A DNA stretch of 64,000 nucleotides from Pontiellaceae bacterium B1224 (GCA_029432815.1 JAROBA010000003.1:62001-126000), one strand, 5' to 3'; counted from the first letter of the stretch, positions 25,227 to 33,808 are shown. Notes: generated from the letters alone by a model not told the origin. Made by a program: numbers and translations.

Positions 25227-26372
25227 TCAATAATGATACGGACTCAAAACGACCGATTTAAACCGCTCGCGTTTGAACTGTTCGCCGTATTTCAGCAGTC
25301 CGGCATCGAAAAATGATGAGGGAGTAGCTGTTGATTGATTCAAAATATCGGCAAGATTCCTTGAGTCGTTATTGTGAAATGCGAGTCCTGTTCGGTATTT
25401 CTCCACTCTGCGGCCGAGCAGGTGATAATCGCTGGCGATGACGGGGCGGTTGGCGAGGGCGGCGCGGGCGAGGACGTTGGAGGCGCCGTAATGATCGATG
25501 TAGGGCAGCAGGATCCAGTCGGCCGCAGCGAAGCAGGTATCGGTTTCCTCCTCGCTGACAAAGCGGTTGAGCAAGGTGGCTCGACCCGCTGAGACCATTT
25601 CCGAGAGTGCCGCTGTATTTTCTTCCTGTTTGCCGGCCACAATCAGATGAAAGCGATCCGGCTCGTCAACACGTTCCAATGCTTCAAGCACCAGCGGCAG
25701 TCCTTTGCGTTTTGTACCCGTCCCGAAATGCAGCAGTACGGTTTTATCGGCCGGAATTCCCAGTTCAACGCGCGCGTCTTCTTTGCTGATCATCCGTGTC
25801 GGCGCGTCGGCCACATCGGGCAGAAAATGAAACTGTGCGTTTAGGTTCCTTTTTTGGAGAACAGCGCAAAGAAATTCGTCGAGCAGGAAAATGTTTCTGA
25901 ACCAACCTTCTTTCAGTAGGCGGTTCATTCCGGCGCGTTTGAGCCGCAGGTTAAAGGAATCCGGTTCGGATGGGTCGAGCGGGCGTGGACGGATGAAGAT
26001 GCCGGAAATTTTTCCCTTCAGTCCTTTAGGCGGTCGGTGGCCGAAGATCGCTTTTCGGAAGAGCGATGACGTTATTTCATCAAGGCAGCACATAAACAGT
26101 TCGTCTGCTCCGGATTGTTCCAGGCATTGGAAAGCCATTTTCAGGGGATCGTTATAGGTTCCGTAGGCATTCAATTGAGTGGTTTGTGCAAGCAGGCCGG
26201 GGTGTGCAGTTTCCAAACGTTGGAAAGCCTGATCGTTCCTGCGGTCATAAGCCACGGATACCGAATGACCGCCATCAAGAAAATCTTCGGTAAGATACTG
26301 AAGATACTGAAGGTGATGCCCCTTGTTTTCTGGCTCAAATAAGAGAATTGACGAGGTGTGTTTATCGCTCAT
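25227..26372 (-). CDS. Glycosyltransferase family 4
   Basis: This 381-residue GT-B protein starts ILLFEPENKGHHLQYLQYLTEDFL and has the C-terminal donor half KTVLLHFGTGTKRKGLPLVLEALE, HLIVAGKQEEN and DWILLPYIDHYGASNVLARAALANRPVIASDYHLLG. Two exact copies of the 15-bp dyad occur within the gene and encode FQCLE and FQRLE. Acceptor unknown; context is envelope glycan synthesis. Confidence 0.8.
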   Translation of the reverse strand: MSDKHTSSILLFEPENKGHHLQYLQYLTEDFLDGGHSVSVAYDRRNDQAFQRLETAHPGLLAQTTQLNAYGTYNDPLKMAFQCLEQSGADELFMCCLDEITSSLFRKAIFGHRPPKGLKGKISGIFIRPRPLDPSEPDSFNLRLKRAGMNRLLKEGWFRNIFLLDEFLCAVLQKRNLNAQFHFLPDVADAPTRMISKEDARVELGIPADKTVLLHFGTGTKRKGLPLVLEALERVDEPDRFHLIVAGKQEENTAALSEMVSAGRATLLNRFVSEEETDTCFAAADWILLPYIDHYGASNVLARAALANRPVIASDYHLLGRRVEKYRTGLAFHNNDSRNLADILNQSTATPSSFFDAGLLKYGEQFKRERFKSVVLSPYHY

Positions 26373-26471
26373 ATGAGCAAAAAGTAGAGTAATTATGCGT
26401 ACAAAGTACAGGATGAAGTGTTTGAGTCGTGTTGAAAAGGGTTCTTTAGAGTTGGAAGCGCTGATTCTCCA

Positions 26472-28253
26472 ATGGTAAAAAATGTGCCTATGAAATTAAT
26501 CTCAAATTTACTTCCTCAGGGACTTAAACAGTTCGCTCCGTATTTTACCTTGCTGAAGCCGGTCAAAATGAAGTTTACGATCGGTATCATGGCCGGAGTG
26601 ATCTATGGCGCAGCCAGTGGATTCGGAATGCCTTTTCTCATATATAAGGCATTGCCCGTTCTCTTTGCTGATCCCCCTCCAAAGCTTTTGGTGCTGATTG
26701 CCTATATTTCTGTATTTCCTATTGCGATGACGATTCGTGCCGTTTCCGGTTTTGTAAATACCTACTTGATTTCATACTGCGGAATGCGGGTTCTTCAGCA
26801 GATTCAGCAGAAAGTTCACAGCAAATTACAGGATCTTCCGCTGGCCTTTTTTCATAAGAATACGGTTGGCGACTTAATGGCGCGAACCCTGGGCGATGCC
26901 GGTGCGTTGCAGTCTGTCCTGACGAGTGTGGCTAACGATCTGATTAAACAGCCGGTTACGCTGATCAGTGCGATTGGTGCTTTGGTCTATTTATCATTTC
27001 AGGCGAAGGAAGCGCTCTTTCTTATCCTGTTTATGGGTACGGTCGTATTGATCATTTTCCCGATTCAATATATCGGACGCAATGTGCTGAAGCGTGCAAG
27101 ACAGGTGCAGGATCAAAGTGGAGACATATCCAAGGCGGTCAGTGAAAACCTGAATGCCGTTCGTGAGGTTCGCGCATTCAACCTTCAGGAAGTGGAAATT
27201 TCACGATTCAGTGCGGCCGTGGATAACTTTGTCTTTTTATCGATGAAGGTGGTCAAGTATACGCAGATTCTACGACCCACCATTGAGCTGATCAGTGCAT
27301 ATTGTGTTGCCGGAGCTCTGGTGTATATGTTGGTCAATAATATCGAAACCATTGCTGTGGCCATGCTGGGAGCCCTGTATATGGCGTATGATCCCATTAA
27401 AAAATTCGGGGAAATTCATCTCTCTCTTAAGCGAGGGGAAGCGGCACTTAAACGTATTGAATATATATTGAACGAAGAGGACTGTGTGCCTGATGCCGCC
27501 GCACCGGTTTCTCTGGGATCGGTACGCGGACAGGTTCAACTGGACGGTGTTTCATTTAAGTATCTGGATGAATGGGTTTTGAATGAAGTTGATCTCAACG
27601 TTGAACCGGGTTCAGTCATTGCATTGGTGGGGCCGAGCGGGGCAGGGAAGTCCACCATCGCCGATTTGATTCCGCGTTTTTACGATGTGCAGAAAGGGGC
27701 GGTTAAGATTGATGGGAAGGACGTGAAATCCGTTTGTAAAAAGGAGCTGCGGGCTGCGATTTCAGTGGTTTCTCAAGATACCTTTCTCTTCAATGATACG
27801 GTATTCAATAATATTCGCGTGGGCCGTCCGGATGCAACAAATGAAGAAGTCTACGCTGCGGCAAAACACGCCTTTGCTCATGACTTTGTGCTGGAACTGG
27901 ACGATGGCTATGAAACGGCGGTTGGTGAACGTGGCACACGGCTTTCCGGCGGACAGAAACAACGACTGGCCATCGCCCGTGCATTCCTGAAAAATGCACC
28001 GATTCTTATTCTCGACGAAGCGACGTCTGCACTGGATACCGAAAGCGAAGAAAAAATTCAAATTGCGCTCAAACAATTAGTGGAGGGCAAGACCGTCTTT
28101 GTGATTGCTCACCGCTTCAGCACCATCCGCGACGCAGACCGTATTGTGGTCATGAATGAAGGCCGTTTGGTTGGTCAGGGATCGCACGAGGAGCTGTATC
28201 CGGAAAATGATGTATATAAGCGACTTTACGATCGACAGTTTTCTGAAGACTAA
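26472..28253 (+). CDS. MsbA-like ABC transporter (membrane and ATPase fused)
   Basis: The 593-residue protein has six membrane helices in the first 320 residues and an ATPase domain with Walker A VGPSGAGKST (about residue 391), Q-loop region SVVSQDTFLFND, signature LSGGQKQRLAIARAF and Walker B ILILDEATSALD. It belongs to the MsbA/lipid-exporter type half-transporters that flip lipid A-core across the inner membrane. Translation may begin at 26472 or at the second Met, 26490. Location between glycan synthesis and the LptF/G permease supports a lipopolysaccharide role. Confidence 0.88.
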   Translation: MVKNVPMKLISNLLPQGLKQFAPYFTLLKPVKMKFTIGIMAGVIYGAASGFGMPFLIYKALPVLFADPPPKLLVLIAYISVFPIAMTIRAVSGFVNTYLISYCGMRVLQQIQQKVHSKLQDLPLAFFHKNTVGDLMARTLGDAGALQSVLTSVANDLIKQPVTLISAIGALVYLSFQAKEALFLILFMGTVVLIIFPIQYIGRNVLKRARQVQDQSGDISKAVSENLNAVREVRAFNLQEVEISRFSAAVDNFVFLSMKVVKYTQILRPTIELISAYCVAGALVYMLVNNIETIAVAMLGALYMAYDPIKKFGEIHLSLKRGEAALKRIEYILNEEDCVPDAAAPVSLGSVRGQVQLDGVSFKYLDEWVLNEVDLNVEPGSVIALVGPSGAGKSTIADLIPRFYDVQKGAVKIDGKDVKSVCKKELRAAISVVSQDTFLFNDTVFNNIRVGRPDATNEEVYAAAKHAFAHDFVLELDDGYETAVGERGTRLSGGQKQRLAIARAFLKNAPILILDEATSALDTESEEKIQIALKQLVEGKTVFVIAHRFSTIRDADRIVVMNEGRLVGQGSHEELYPENDVYKRLYDRQFSED

Positions 28254-28402
28254 CTGGCTTCCGGATTGAAGCGGGTGCTTCCCCAAAACGATTTATTCAG
28301 AGAGCACCTTGGTCGTTTCTTCGATGTCAAATTGTAGAGCAAAGTAGAAAAGTGCTTCCGTTCTCGTATGACATTCCAGTTTTCATTGACGGTGCTCTGC
28401 GC

Positions 28403-28430
28403 TTGAGATGAAGATTCAAGTCGATATACT
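28403..28430 (+). promoter_or_regulatory. Promoter of the LptF/LptG gene
   Basis: TTGAGA, a 16-bp spacer and TATACT end 24 bases before the start codon of the permease gene. Confidence 0.5.
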
Positions 28431-28454
28431 AAATTCCTTTGTTGGAGAAACCTT

Positions 28455-29582
28455 TTGCGCAAGTTGACTAAATATTTGCTGTTCGATTTCATGGGAGTTT
28501 TTGGGGTCGCCATTTTTCTGATTACGTTTTCGTTCAGTATTGGAGCCATCTACAAAGCCATTGATGTAATGGCTAAAGGGATTCCCGTTGGGATTATCGG
28601 GAAATTTCTGGTGTACAATCTCCCGTATTCTCTCGCGTACACCATCCCGATCAGTTGCCTGTTCTCGGCGTTGCTGCTTTTTGGGCGTCTTTCTTCCGAT
28701 AGCGAAATCAGCGCCATGCGCAGCGGCGGGCTGAGCCTCTGGCAGATTGCCTCTCCGGTATTGCTGGTCTCGGTGGTGTTGTCGGGTGTTTGTCTCTATA
28801 ATAACTGCGTGCTCTATCCTGAAACCACCTATGCGAACCGGAAGCTGCTCCAGAACCTCGGGGTGGAAGATCCCATCAAACTGCTGGAAGAGGGGCGCTT
28901 TATCCGCGAGTTTCCCGGATATATGATCTATGTCGGGAAGAAAAACCGGAACAAAGTCAAAGATCTGATCGTCTACGAGGTGGATAAAACCTCTGGAAAA
29001 ATAACCAGTACGGTCCGGGCCGAAAGTGGCATGATGTCGGTGGACAAGGAAGACGGGGTGCTGAAGATTGATCTTTATGATGTGCGGATTGAAGTGGCTG
29101 ACTCCGCCGATTCGGATGATGAATCCAAAACAACCTATGTAAATGCCCGGAAATACCCGATTCGCCTGGATATTGATGCCATGATGCGAAAGGGGACCCT
29201 CGACAAAAAACCCAAGAATATGACGCTGTCTGAAGTCATCGGGGTCACCCGTAAACTCAAAACGGATCCCGGTATGCTGCAACCCCGCGATGCGGCAAAT
29301 TTGCGGTGCAAGTATCTGATCGAGATTCATCAGCGCATCTGCCTGAGTCTTTCCCCGTTCATGTTCACGATCATAGCCATTCCATTGGGCATCCGTTCTC
29401 ACCGTAAAGAATCTTCGATCGGAATGCTGATGAGCCTGGCCATTATGTTCCTGTACTATCTCTTCATCATTGCGTCCGATACCTTCGATAAGAATCCCGA
29501 GTTTTATCCCTGGCTGCTCCCCTGGGTTCCCATCATATTGGGGCAGATCGGGGGAGTGATCATGATTCGCCGGGCAAACTAG
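28455..29582 (+). CDS. LptF/LptG family permease
   Basis: The 375-residue protein begins at a TTG preceded by GGAGAAA. It has YjgP/YjgQ architecture: two N-terminal helix blocks with LVYNLPYSLAYTIPISCLFSALLLFGRLSSDSEISAMRSGG (the conserved coupling-helix region), a periplasmic jelly-roll (about residues 130-275), and two C-terminal helix blocks. LptF and LptG with LptB2 extract lipopolysaccharide from the inner membrane. Only one such gene is visible here; the partner is elsewhere. Confidence 0.9.
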   Translation: MRKLTKYLLFDFMGVFGVAIFLITFSFSIGAIYKAIDVMAKGIPVGIIGKFLVYNLPYSLAYTIPISCLFSALLLFGRLSSDSEISAMRSGGLSLWQIASPVLLVSVVLSGVCLYNNCVLYPETTYANRKLLQNLGVEDPIKLLEEGRFIREFPGYMIYVGKKNRNKVKDLIVYEVDKTSGKITSTVRAESGMMSVDKEDGVLKIDLYDVRIEVADSADSDDESKTTYVNARKYPIRLDIDAMMRKGTLDKKPKNMTLSEVIGVTRKLKTDPGMLQPRDAANLRCKYLIEIHQRICLSLSPFMFTIIAIPLGIRSHRKESSIGMLMSLAIMFLYYLFIIASDTFDKNPEFYPWLLPWVPIILGQIGGVIMIRRAN

Positions 29583-29622
29583 CCTTCCCGACCCTGGAAA
29601 ATCAGTTTCCAAGTGCTCGGGC

Positions 29623-29651
29623 TTGCCATGAACCGAAGGCCCTAGTATCTT
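29623..29651 (+). promoter_or_regulatory. Promoter of SRP RNA
   Basis: TTGCCA, a 17-bp spacer and TATCTT lie upstream of the SRP RNA gene, of the same style as the tRNA promoters. Just upstream an outward dyad TGGAAA-ATCAG-TTTCCA can form a small hairpin. Confidence 0.5.
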
Positions 29652-29676
29652 CCCCGTTCTTCCCTTATTAACGGGA

Positions 29677-29838
29677 AGGGAACGAGACGGTTCCCGGCAC
29701 GCGTGTTGAACGTTGGTATCCGGATGACGAGATCGGGTTAACCCCGCCAGGGTCGGAAGGCAGCAACGGTACACCATGTTTCTCGGGTGTTCGGACTCGC
29801 CGGCGGGAGCGCTGGCCGGGAGCCCTTTCGTTCCCTTT
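29677..29838 (+). ncRNA. ffs: Signal recognition particle RNA (small bacterial type)
   Basis: The core AACCCCGCCAGG-GTCGGAAGGCAGCAACGGTA is the universally conserved helix-8 domain with a GGAA tetraloop that binds Ffh. Outer sequences pair: AAGGGAACG at the 5' side with CGTTCCCTT at the 3' side, and GTTCCCGGC with GCCGGGAGC further in. The length of about 160 bases lies between the 4.5S and 6S classes. A T-run follows. It stands directly before dnaX, a gene order seen in many bacteria. Confidence 0.95.
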
Positions 29839-29852
29839 TCTGAGGGATTGAA

Positions 29853-29951
29853 TTATTGGATCACTGGAAGGATGGAATATTGGAAAAAGGGAAAACTGGA
29901 ATAGGCATCATTTGCAACCATCTAGGGATCCAAAAATCCAATTATCCACTC
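29853..29951. repeat. Inverted octamer array (element E5)
   Basis: Six 8-bp units ending TGGA or GGGA (TTATTGGA, TCACTGGA, AGGATGGA, ATATTGGA, AAAAGGGA, AAACTGGA), a 27-bp spacer, then three units beginning ATCCA (ATCCAAAA, ATCCAATT, ATCCACTC). It fills the gap between SRP RNA and the dnaX start codon. Confidence 0.8.
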
Positions 29952-29956
29952 AAACT

Positions 29957-31600
29957 ATGGCATACGAAGTTCTAGCTCGAAAATGGCGCCCGCAGCAGTT
30001 TACCGATGTGGTGGGTCAGGATCACGTCACCAAGACGCTGACCAATGCAATTGAAAGCGATCGTGTGGCGCATGCCTATATGTTCGTCGGCTCCCGGGGA
30101 ACCGGCAAAACCACCTCTGCCCGTATTCTGGCAAAAGCCTTGAACTGCGAAAAAGGCCCGACGCCCACCCCGTGCGATGTCTGCGACTCCTGTAAAGAAG
30201 TCATGGCCGGCAACAGCCTGGATGTCATCGAAATCGATGGTGCCTCCAACAACGGCGTTGATCAGGTACGCGACCTGCGCGACAACGCCCGCTATTCCCC
30301 GGCCCGTGGTCCATACAAGATTTACATTATTGACGAAGTTCACATGCTCTCCACTCAGGCATTCAATGCCCTGCTGAAAACGCTCGAAGAGCCGCCGGAC
30401 CACGTTAAATTTATTTTCGCCACCACCGATGTGCACAAAGTCCTACCCACCATTCTGTCGCGGTGCCAGCGCTTCGACCTCCGCCGAATTTCGGTGCAGG
30501 ACATTGTCGACCGCCTTCGCAAGGGGTGTGGCGATGAAGGAATCAGTATTACGGAAGATGCCCTGCTTGCCATTGCCCGCGGTGCGGAAGGCGGCCTGCG
30601 CGATGCCGAATCGGCACTCGATCAGATTATCTCATTCCGCGGCAAGGAAATCGATGAAGCCGATGTGCTCGCCGTGTTCGGGCTCGTCTCCCGTCATGTG
30701 CTCGAAGACCTCACCATCGCCATTCTGAAATCCGACGTGCCGAAAATCATCAATATTATTTCCGATATGGATCAGGCCGGGAAGGATCTGCAGCGCGTCA
30801 TCATGGAGCTGATGGAAAGTTTCCGCAATCTGCTGGTCGTACTCTACGCCGGTGAAGGCGCCAGCGCGCTGGAGCTGCCGGAATCGCAGCTGGAATTTTA
30901 TACCGCTCAGGCTCTGAATACCGAAGCCGGTCGTGTGCTTCGTATAATTGATGCGCTGGTGGAAACCGATGGTCGAATGCGCCATGCGCTTTCCAAGAAA
31001 ACGCTGCTCGAAACCGGGCTCATTCGGTGCTCCCGCGCAGCGGAAACGGCCACCATTAACGAGCTGCTTAAACAGGTAGCCGCCCTAAAAAAAAACTTTA
31101 AATCCGGCGGAGCCCTGGAAAACCGCGTAACTGAATCCCCCGTTTCCTACGGCGGAGAACCTCAAAAAAAAAAGATAAGCACGGAGTCTGAGATCAAACT
31201 GCTGCTTGCGAAGTGGCACGATATCATTGATCGCGTGGGCAAAGCCGATTCGCTGGCAAAGAGTTATCTCCTCAACACCGCACCCCTTCGTACCGATGAA
31301 GTGCATCTGGTGGTTGGCTACGATCCGGAATTTTCCAATGATCGGAACCGTCTGGAAAACGGGCGTGCAAAGCTGGCGCTCAGCCGCGAGGTTGAAAAAC
31401 ATCTGGGCCGTCAGCTCTCCATCGCCTATGAGCCGCTCAAGGCCGATGATCCCCGGCCGCTTCCAACGGACAGTCCGGTCAATGATTTAGGCCCCGACAA
31501 CACGGTCATACTCACCAAAGAGCAGAAATGGTATGCAAACCCCGTTGTCAAATTAGTCGTAGATGCGTTTAATGGGGAAATTACGGATATTAGAGAATAG
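29957..31600 (+). CDS. dnaX: DNA polymerase III subunit tau/gamma
   Basis: The 547-residue protein begins MAYEVLARKWRPQQFTDVVGQDHV and has Walker A GSRGTGKTT (about residue 43), zinc-binding cysteines (CEKGPTPTPCDVCDSC), Walker B IIDEVHML, and LSRCQRFDLR (SRC sensor motif). It is the clamp-loader ATPase. Two long A-runs lie in its linker region: nine A at 31087-31095 and ten A at 31164-31173, with a GGAG-containing segment seven bases before the second. Slippage there would give a shortened gamma-like product of about 400 residues. Start at 29957; a longer frame from 29912 lies in the repeat. Confidence 0.96.
   Translation: MAYEVLARKWRPQQFTDVVGQDHVTKTLTNAIESDRVAHAYMFVGSRGTGKTTSARILAKALNCEKGPTPTPCDVCDSCKEVMAGNSLDVIEIDGASNNGVDQVRDLRDNARYSPARGPYKIYIIDEVHMLSTQAFNALLKTLEEPPDHVKFIFATTDVHKVLPTILSRCQRFDLRRISVQDIVDRLRKGCGDEGISITEDALLAIARGAEGGLRDAESALDQIISFRGKEIDEADVLAVFGLVSRHVLEDLTIAILKSDVPKIINIISDMDQAGKDLQRVIMELMESFRNLLVVLYAGEGASALELPESQLEFYTAQALNTEAGRVLRIIDALVETDGRMRHALSKKTLLETGLIRCSRAAETATINELLKQVAALKKNFKSGGALENRVTESPVSYGGEPQKKKISTESEIKLLLAKWHDIIDRVGKADSLAKSYLLNTAPLRTDEVHLVVGYDPEFSNDRNRLENGRAKLALSREVEKHLGRQLSIAYEPLKADDPRPLPTDSPVNDLGPDNTVILTKEQKWYANPVVKLVVDAFNGEITDIRE
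31087..31190 (+). promoter_or_regulatory. Candidate slippage/frameshift region within dnaX
   Basis: The run CTCAAAAAAAAAAGATAAG (ten A) is read CAA AAA AAA AAG ATA. A -1 shift reaches TGA after five further codons, and a +1 shift meets TAA at once. A GGCGGAG segment at 31151-31157 sits where the E. coli dnaX stimulatory Shine-Dalgarno-like sequence lies. The upstream nine-A run would also lead to a stop after a -1 shift. Confidence 0.55.
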
Positions 31601-31680
31601 ATTGATAGTCGAATGTCTGAAAGTCGGAAGGTCAAAAGTCTGGACCTTCGACTCATAGACTTTAGACCCAAAGAGACTGA
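31601..31680. repeat. Inverted 7/8-bp array (element E6)
   Basis: Units ending in GTC (GATAGTC, GAATGTC, TGAAAGTC, GGAAGGTC, AAAAGTC) are followed by units beginning in GAC (GACCTTC, GACTCATA, GACTTTA and further). It fills the gap between dnaX and ebfC; unit length alternates between 7 and 8. Confidence 0.68.
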
Positions 31681-31693
31681 AAGGAACGATACT

Positions 31694-32008
31694 ATGAACA
31701 TGATGAAAATGATGAAGCAGGCGCAGGATCTGCAGAAAAACATGAAGAAGAAGCAGGATGAATTGGCCAAAACTGAAGTGCAGTTCACGGCCGGTGGCGG
31801 AATGGTTACGGCCGTTGCAACCTGCGATATGAAAATCAAGAGCATCAAAATCAATCCCGATGCGGTTGATCCGGAAGATGTGGAAATGCTCGAAGACCTG
31901 GTTTTTGCCGCAGTCGACGGCGTACTGACCTCCGCGCAGGACACCATGTCCAAAGAAATGGGTAAACTGACCGGCGGCATGGGCCTCCCCGGCGGACTGC
32001 CGTTTTAA
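31694..32008 (+). CDS. Nucleoid-associated protein YbaB/EbfC family
   Basis: The 104-residue protein begins MNMMKMMKQAQDLQKNMKKKQDELAKTEV and continues TAGGGMVTAVATCDMKIKSIKINPDAVDPEDVEMLEDLV with GGMGLPGGLPF at the end, a textbook YbaB/EbfC sequence. These dimeric proteins bind DNA with loose specificity and help organise the nucleoid. It stands between dnaX and recR as in most bacteria. Start at 31694 with AAGGAACG before it. Confidence 0.93.
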   Translation: MNMMKMMKQAQDLQKNMKKKQDELAKTEVQFTAGGGMVTAVATCDMKIKSIKINPDAVDPEDVEMLEDLVFAAVDGVLTSAQDTMSKEMGKLTGGMGLPGGLPF

Positions 32009-32013
32009 AAGGC

Positions 32014-32156
32014 ATGGAATGGTGGATTAAATGGATTGCTGGAAGAATGCCACGTGCAAAAATCCAGTAATCCAGTAATCCAGTAATCCAGTAATCCAGT
32101 AATCCAGTAATCCAATATTCCAACAATCCCACATTCCAACAATCCCACATTCCAAT
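32014..32156. repeat. Inverted octamer array (element E7)
   Basis: About four units of reverse sense (GGAATGGT, GGATTAAA, TGGATTGC, TGGAAGAA) are followed by twelve contiguous 8-bp units at 32061-32156: AATCCAGT six times, then AATCCAAT, ATTCCAAC, AATCCCAC, ATTCCAAC, AATCCCAC, ATTCCAAT. The array stops exactly eight bases before the recR start codon. There are no spacers of CRISPR type. Confidence 0.88.
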
Positions 32157-32164
32157 CTGTTCTC

Positions 32165-32767
32165 ATGAACCACCTCATCCCATTAGATAATCTTGTGGCG
32201 GCACTCAGCCGGCTTCCAGGCATTGGAAGGCGCACGGCCGAGCGCATGGCTATGGCGCTGGTGCAGGACAGCAAGGGGCTGATGCGTATTCTGGCGAATG
32301 CCTTGCTGGAAGCCGACGACGGAATTGCCACCTGCGACCGGTGCGGTAATCTTACGCTTTCCGCCATCAATCCCTGTGAACTGTGCACCCGGCACCGTAA
32401 AGATGCGCATATACTCTGCGTGGTTGAAACCCCCTCCGATATCATGAAGATTGAAGAGTCCGGCGGGTTCCAGGGGCGCTATCACGCCCTGATGGGGCGC
32501 CTTTCGCCCATGCACGGGACCGGTGCAGCCGATCTGCGTGTCGACAAGCTGCTGAGCCGTATTGCCGAAGAAAATATTTCTGAAGTGCTCATTGCGCTCG
32601 GTACCGATGTCGAGAGCGATGCCACCGCCAGCTACCTCAAAGAGGTGCTTTCAACCCGCGCGGTCAGCGTGTCCCGCATTGCCTTTGGACTTCCGTCCGG
32701 CAGCGCCATCGAATATTCCGATGCCGCCACGCTCGCGAAAGCAATTCAGGGCCGACAGAAACTATAG
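32165..32767 (+). CDS. recR: Recombination mediator RecR
   Basis: The 200-residue protein has the helix-hairpin-helix LSRLPGIGRRTAERMA near residue 17, a four-Cys zinc finger (CDRCGNLTLSAINPCELC), and the Toprim domain LCVVETPSDIMKIEESGGFQGRYHALMG with GLPSGSAIEYSDAATL at the C-terminus. With RecF/RecO it loads RecA onto SSB-covered DNA. Length is standard. The HHH segment FQALE-like codons GRLPGIG overlap one copy of the 15-bp dyad (32214-32228). Confidence 0.95.
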   Translation: MNHLIPLDNLVAALSRLPGIGRRTAERMAMALVQDSKGLMRILANALLEADDGIATCDRCGNLTLSAINPCELCTRHRKDAHILCVVETPSDIMKIEESGGFQGRYHALMGRLSPMHGTGAADLRVDKLLSRIAEENISEVLIALGTDVESDATASYLKEVLSTRAVSVSRIAFGLPSGSAIEYSDAATLAKAIQGRQKL

Positions 32768-32858
32768 GTTTGCAGGCCCGTCTTCAGGCGGTTAAGTCGG
32801 ATGATCAAGCCGTCCAAAGGCGGAACAGTAGACTTCATTTTTCATCGCAAGGTATTGG

Positions 32859-32875
32859 TTTCCAGGCATTGGAAA
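32859..32875. repeat. 15-bp dyad, between recR and tRNA-Asn
   Basis: TTTCCAGGCATTGGAAA has perfect 6-bp arms around a five-base centre, upstream of the tRNA-Asn promoter. Confidence 0.85.
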
Positions 32876-32906
32876 GAATCGGAGAAAAAAAGTTAATTCC
32901 AAGGTG

Positions 32907-32934
32907 TTGACTTCCCTCATGATTATTGTACCTT
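32907..32934 (+). promoter_or_regulatory. Promoter of tRNA-Asn
   Basis: TTGACT, a 16-bp spacer and TACCTT lie 19 bases before the tRNA. Confidence 0.6.
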
Positions 32935-32953
32935 GTTCGCCTCTTACGAGATT

Positions 32954-33028
32954 TCCGGCGTAGCTCAATGGTAGAGTAGGTGACTGTTAATCACTTGGTT
33001 GTTGGTTCGAGCCCAACCGCCGGAGCCA
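32954..33028 (+). tRNA. tRNA-Asn (anticodon GTT)
   Basis: The 75-base gene has acceptor stem TCCGGCG/CGCCGGA, discriminator G, encoded CCA, D-loop TAGCTCAATGGTAGAGTA, anticodon arm GTGACTGTTAATCAC and T-arm TTGGTTCGAGCCCAA. It reads AAC/AAU. An accessory block with truncated and duplicated genes begins downstream. Confidence 0.96.
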
Positions 33029-33033
33029 CTTTA

Positions 33034-33067
33034 AAACCCCGTTATCAGCAATGATGACGGGGTTTTT
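33034..33067 (+). terminator. Rho-independent terminator of tRNA-Asn
   Basis: AAACCCCGT-ATCA pairs with TGAT-ACGGGGTTT around a short loop, followed by T residues. Confidence 0.88.
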
Positions 33068-33358
33068 ATTTGTTTTAATGATCTCTCTCATTCCCTGATT
33101 CAGCATGAAACAAGGTGGCAAAATAGGGCATCCACTCCGGACGATCCCGCAGAAAAACTCAATTTCCAAAAAACGTTTCCGAAAAAAATCCCAAAAAATT
33201 TTGAGTGATTACGCTCTCGGTCTTTTTTTTGCGGCTGAATTGTTTAGTGGTAAAAAGTACTAAATGCTTTTTAGAAGTGTATTGCGCGCGGTTGTTCTTG
33301 CTGAAATGACTGCTCGAAACTAGTATTTGATGCTTATTCGTATCGAGTGGGTGTGGGC
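33068..33358. other. Gene-free AT-rich stretch
   Basis: No gene is recognised. The sequence is A/T-rich with runs such as GAAAAAAATCCCAAAAAATTTTGAG and presumably holds the promoter of the next gene; I cannot fix its -35 and -10. Confidence 0.4.
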
Positions 33359-33781
33359 ATGGGTGTGCAGGGTGATAAAGGAAAACGCGGCAACTTCCAG
33401 TTCTTGGAAGAACACGATGCTGTATTCCTGCAGTTAGCCTCCACGGCCGAACAGGTATTTGCCTCCGATCCGAATACCACACTGATCAAACTTCGCCAGC
33501 TTGGCGAGGCGCTGGCTCAGAATATTGCGGCCCGTTGTGGTATTGAGTTCGACGAGCAAACCTCGCAATCCGATCTGCTGTATAAGATCAACCGCGAAAT
33601 CGGCCTCGATCCTGAGGTGAAGAATCTCTTCCACACCCTGCGGATTGAAGGAAATCGGGCCACGCATCAATTTCAGACGCGCCATGGCGAAGCCATGAAC
33701 GGGCTGAAGCTGGCACGGACCTTATCCATCTGGTTTCACCAATCATTCGGAAACGGAAACGGGTCAGCCGAGGAATTTTAG
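33359..33781 (+). CDS. DUF4145-like stand-alone domain (restriction/helicase N-terminal type)
   Basis: The 140-residue protein consists of one all-helical domain: GNFQFLEEHDAVFLQLASTAEQVFASDPNTTLIKLRQLGEALAQNI, then FHTLRIEGNRATHQ and LKLARTLSIWFHQSFG. This is the domain that normally opens HsdR-type restriction subunits and DEAD/DEAH helicases. Here it ends with a stop right after the domain, so it is either a stand-alone version or the surviving N-terminus of a lost larger gene. ATG at 33359; a GTG at 33347 is in frame. Confidence 0.7.
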   Translation: MGVQGDKGKRGNFQFLEEHDAVFLQLASTAEQVFASDPNTTLIKLRQLGEALAQNIAARCGIEFDEQTSQSDLLYKINREIGLDPEVKNLFHTLRIEGNRATHQFQTRHGEAMNGLKLARTLSIWFHQSFGNGNGSAEEF

Positions 33782-33808
33782 AAAATGATGTTTTGATGGA
33801 GGCGTTAA

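Noticed and set aside
26453-26466. GGAAGCGCTGATTC as a further LacI operator before the MsbA-like gene
   Set aside because: Only the AAGCGCT core matches; the TGT left flank and promoter hexamers at the regulon spacing are missing.
28416-29777. 453-codon minus-strand open frame opposite the LptF/LptG gene
   Set aside because: It is antisense to a clearly recognisable permease, has His/Gly/Arg-rich shadow composition, no domain, and runs into the SRP RNA region.
32061-32156. CRISPR-like regular repeat before recR
   Set aside because: Units are 8 bp, contiguous and without unique spacers; no cas genes in the window. It is part of array E7.
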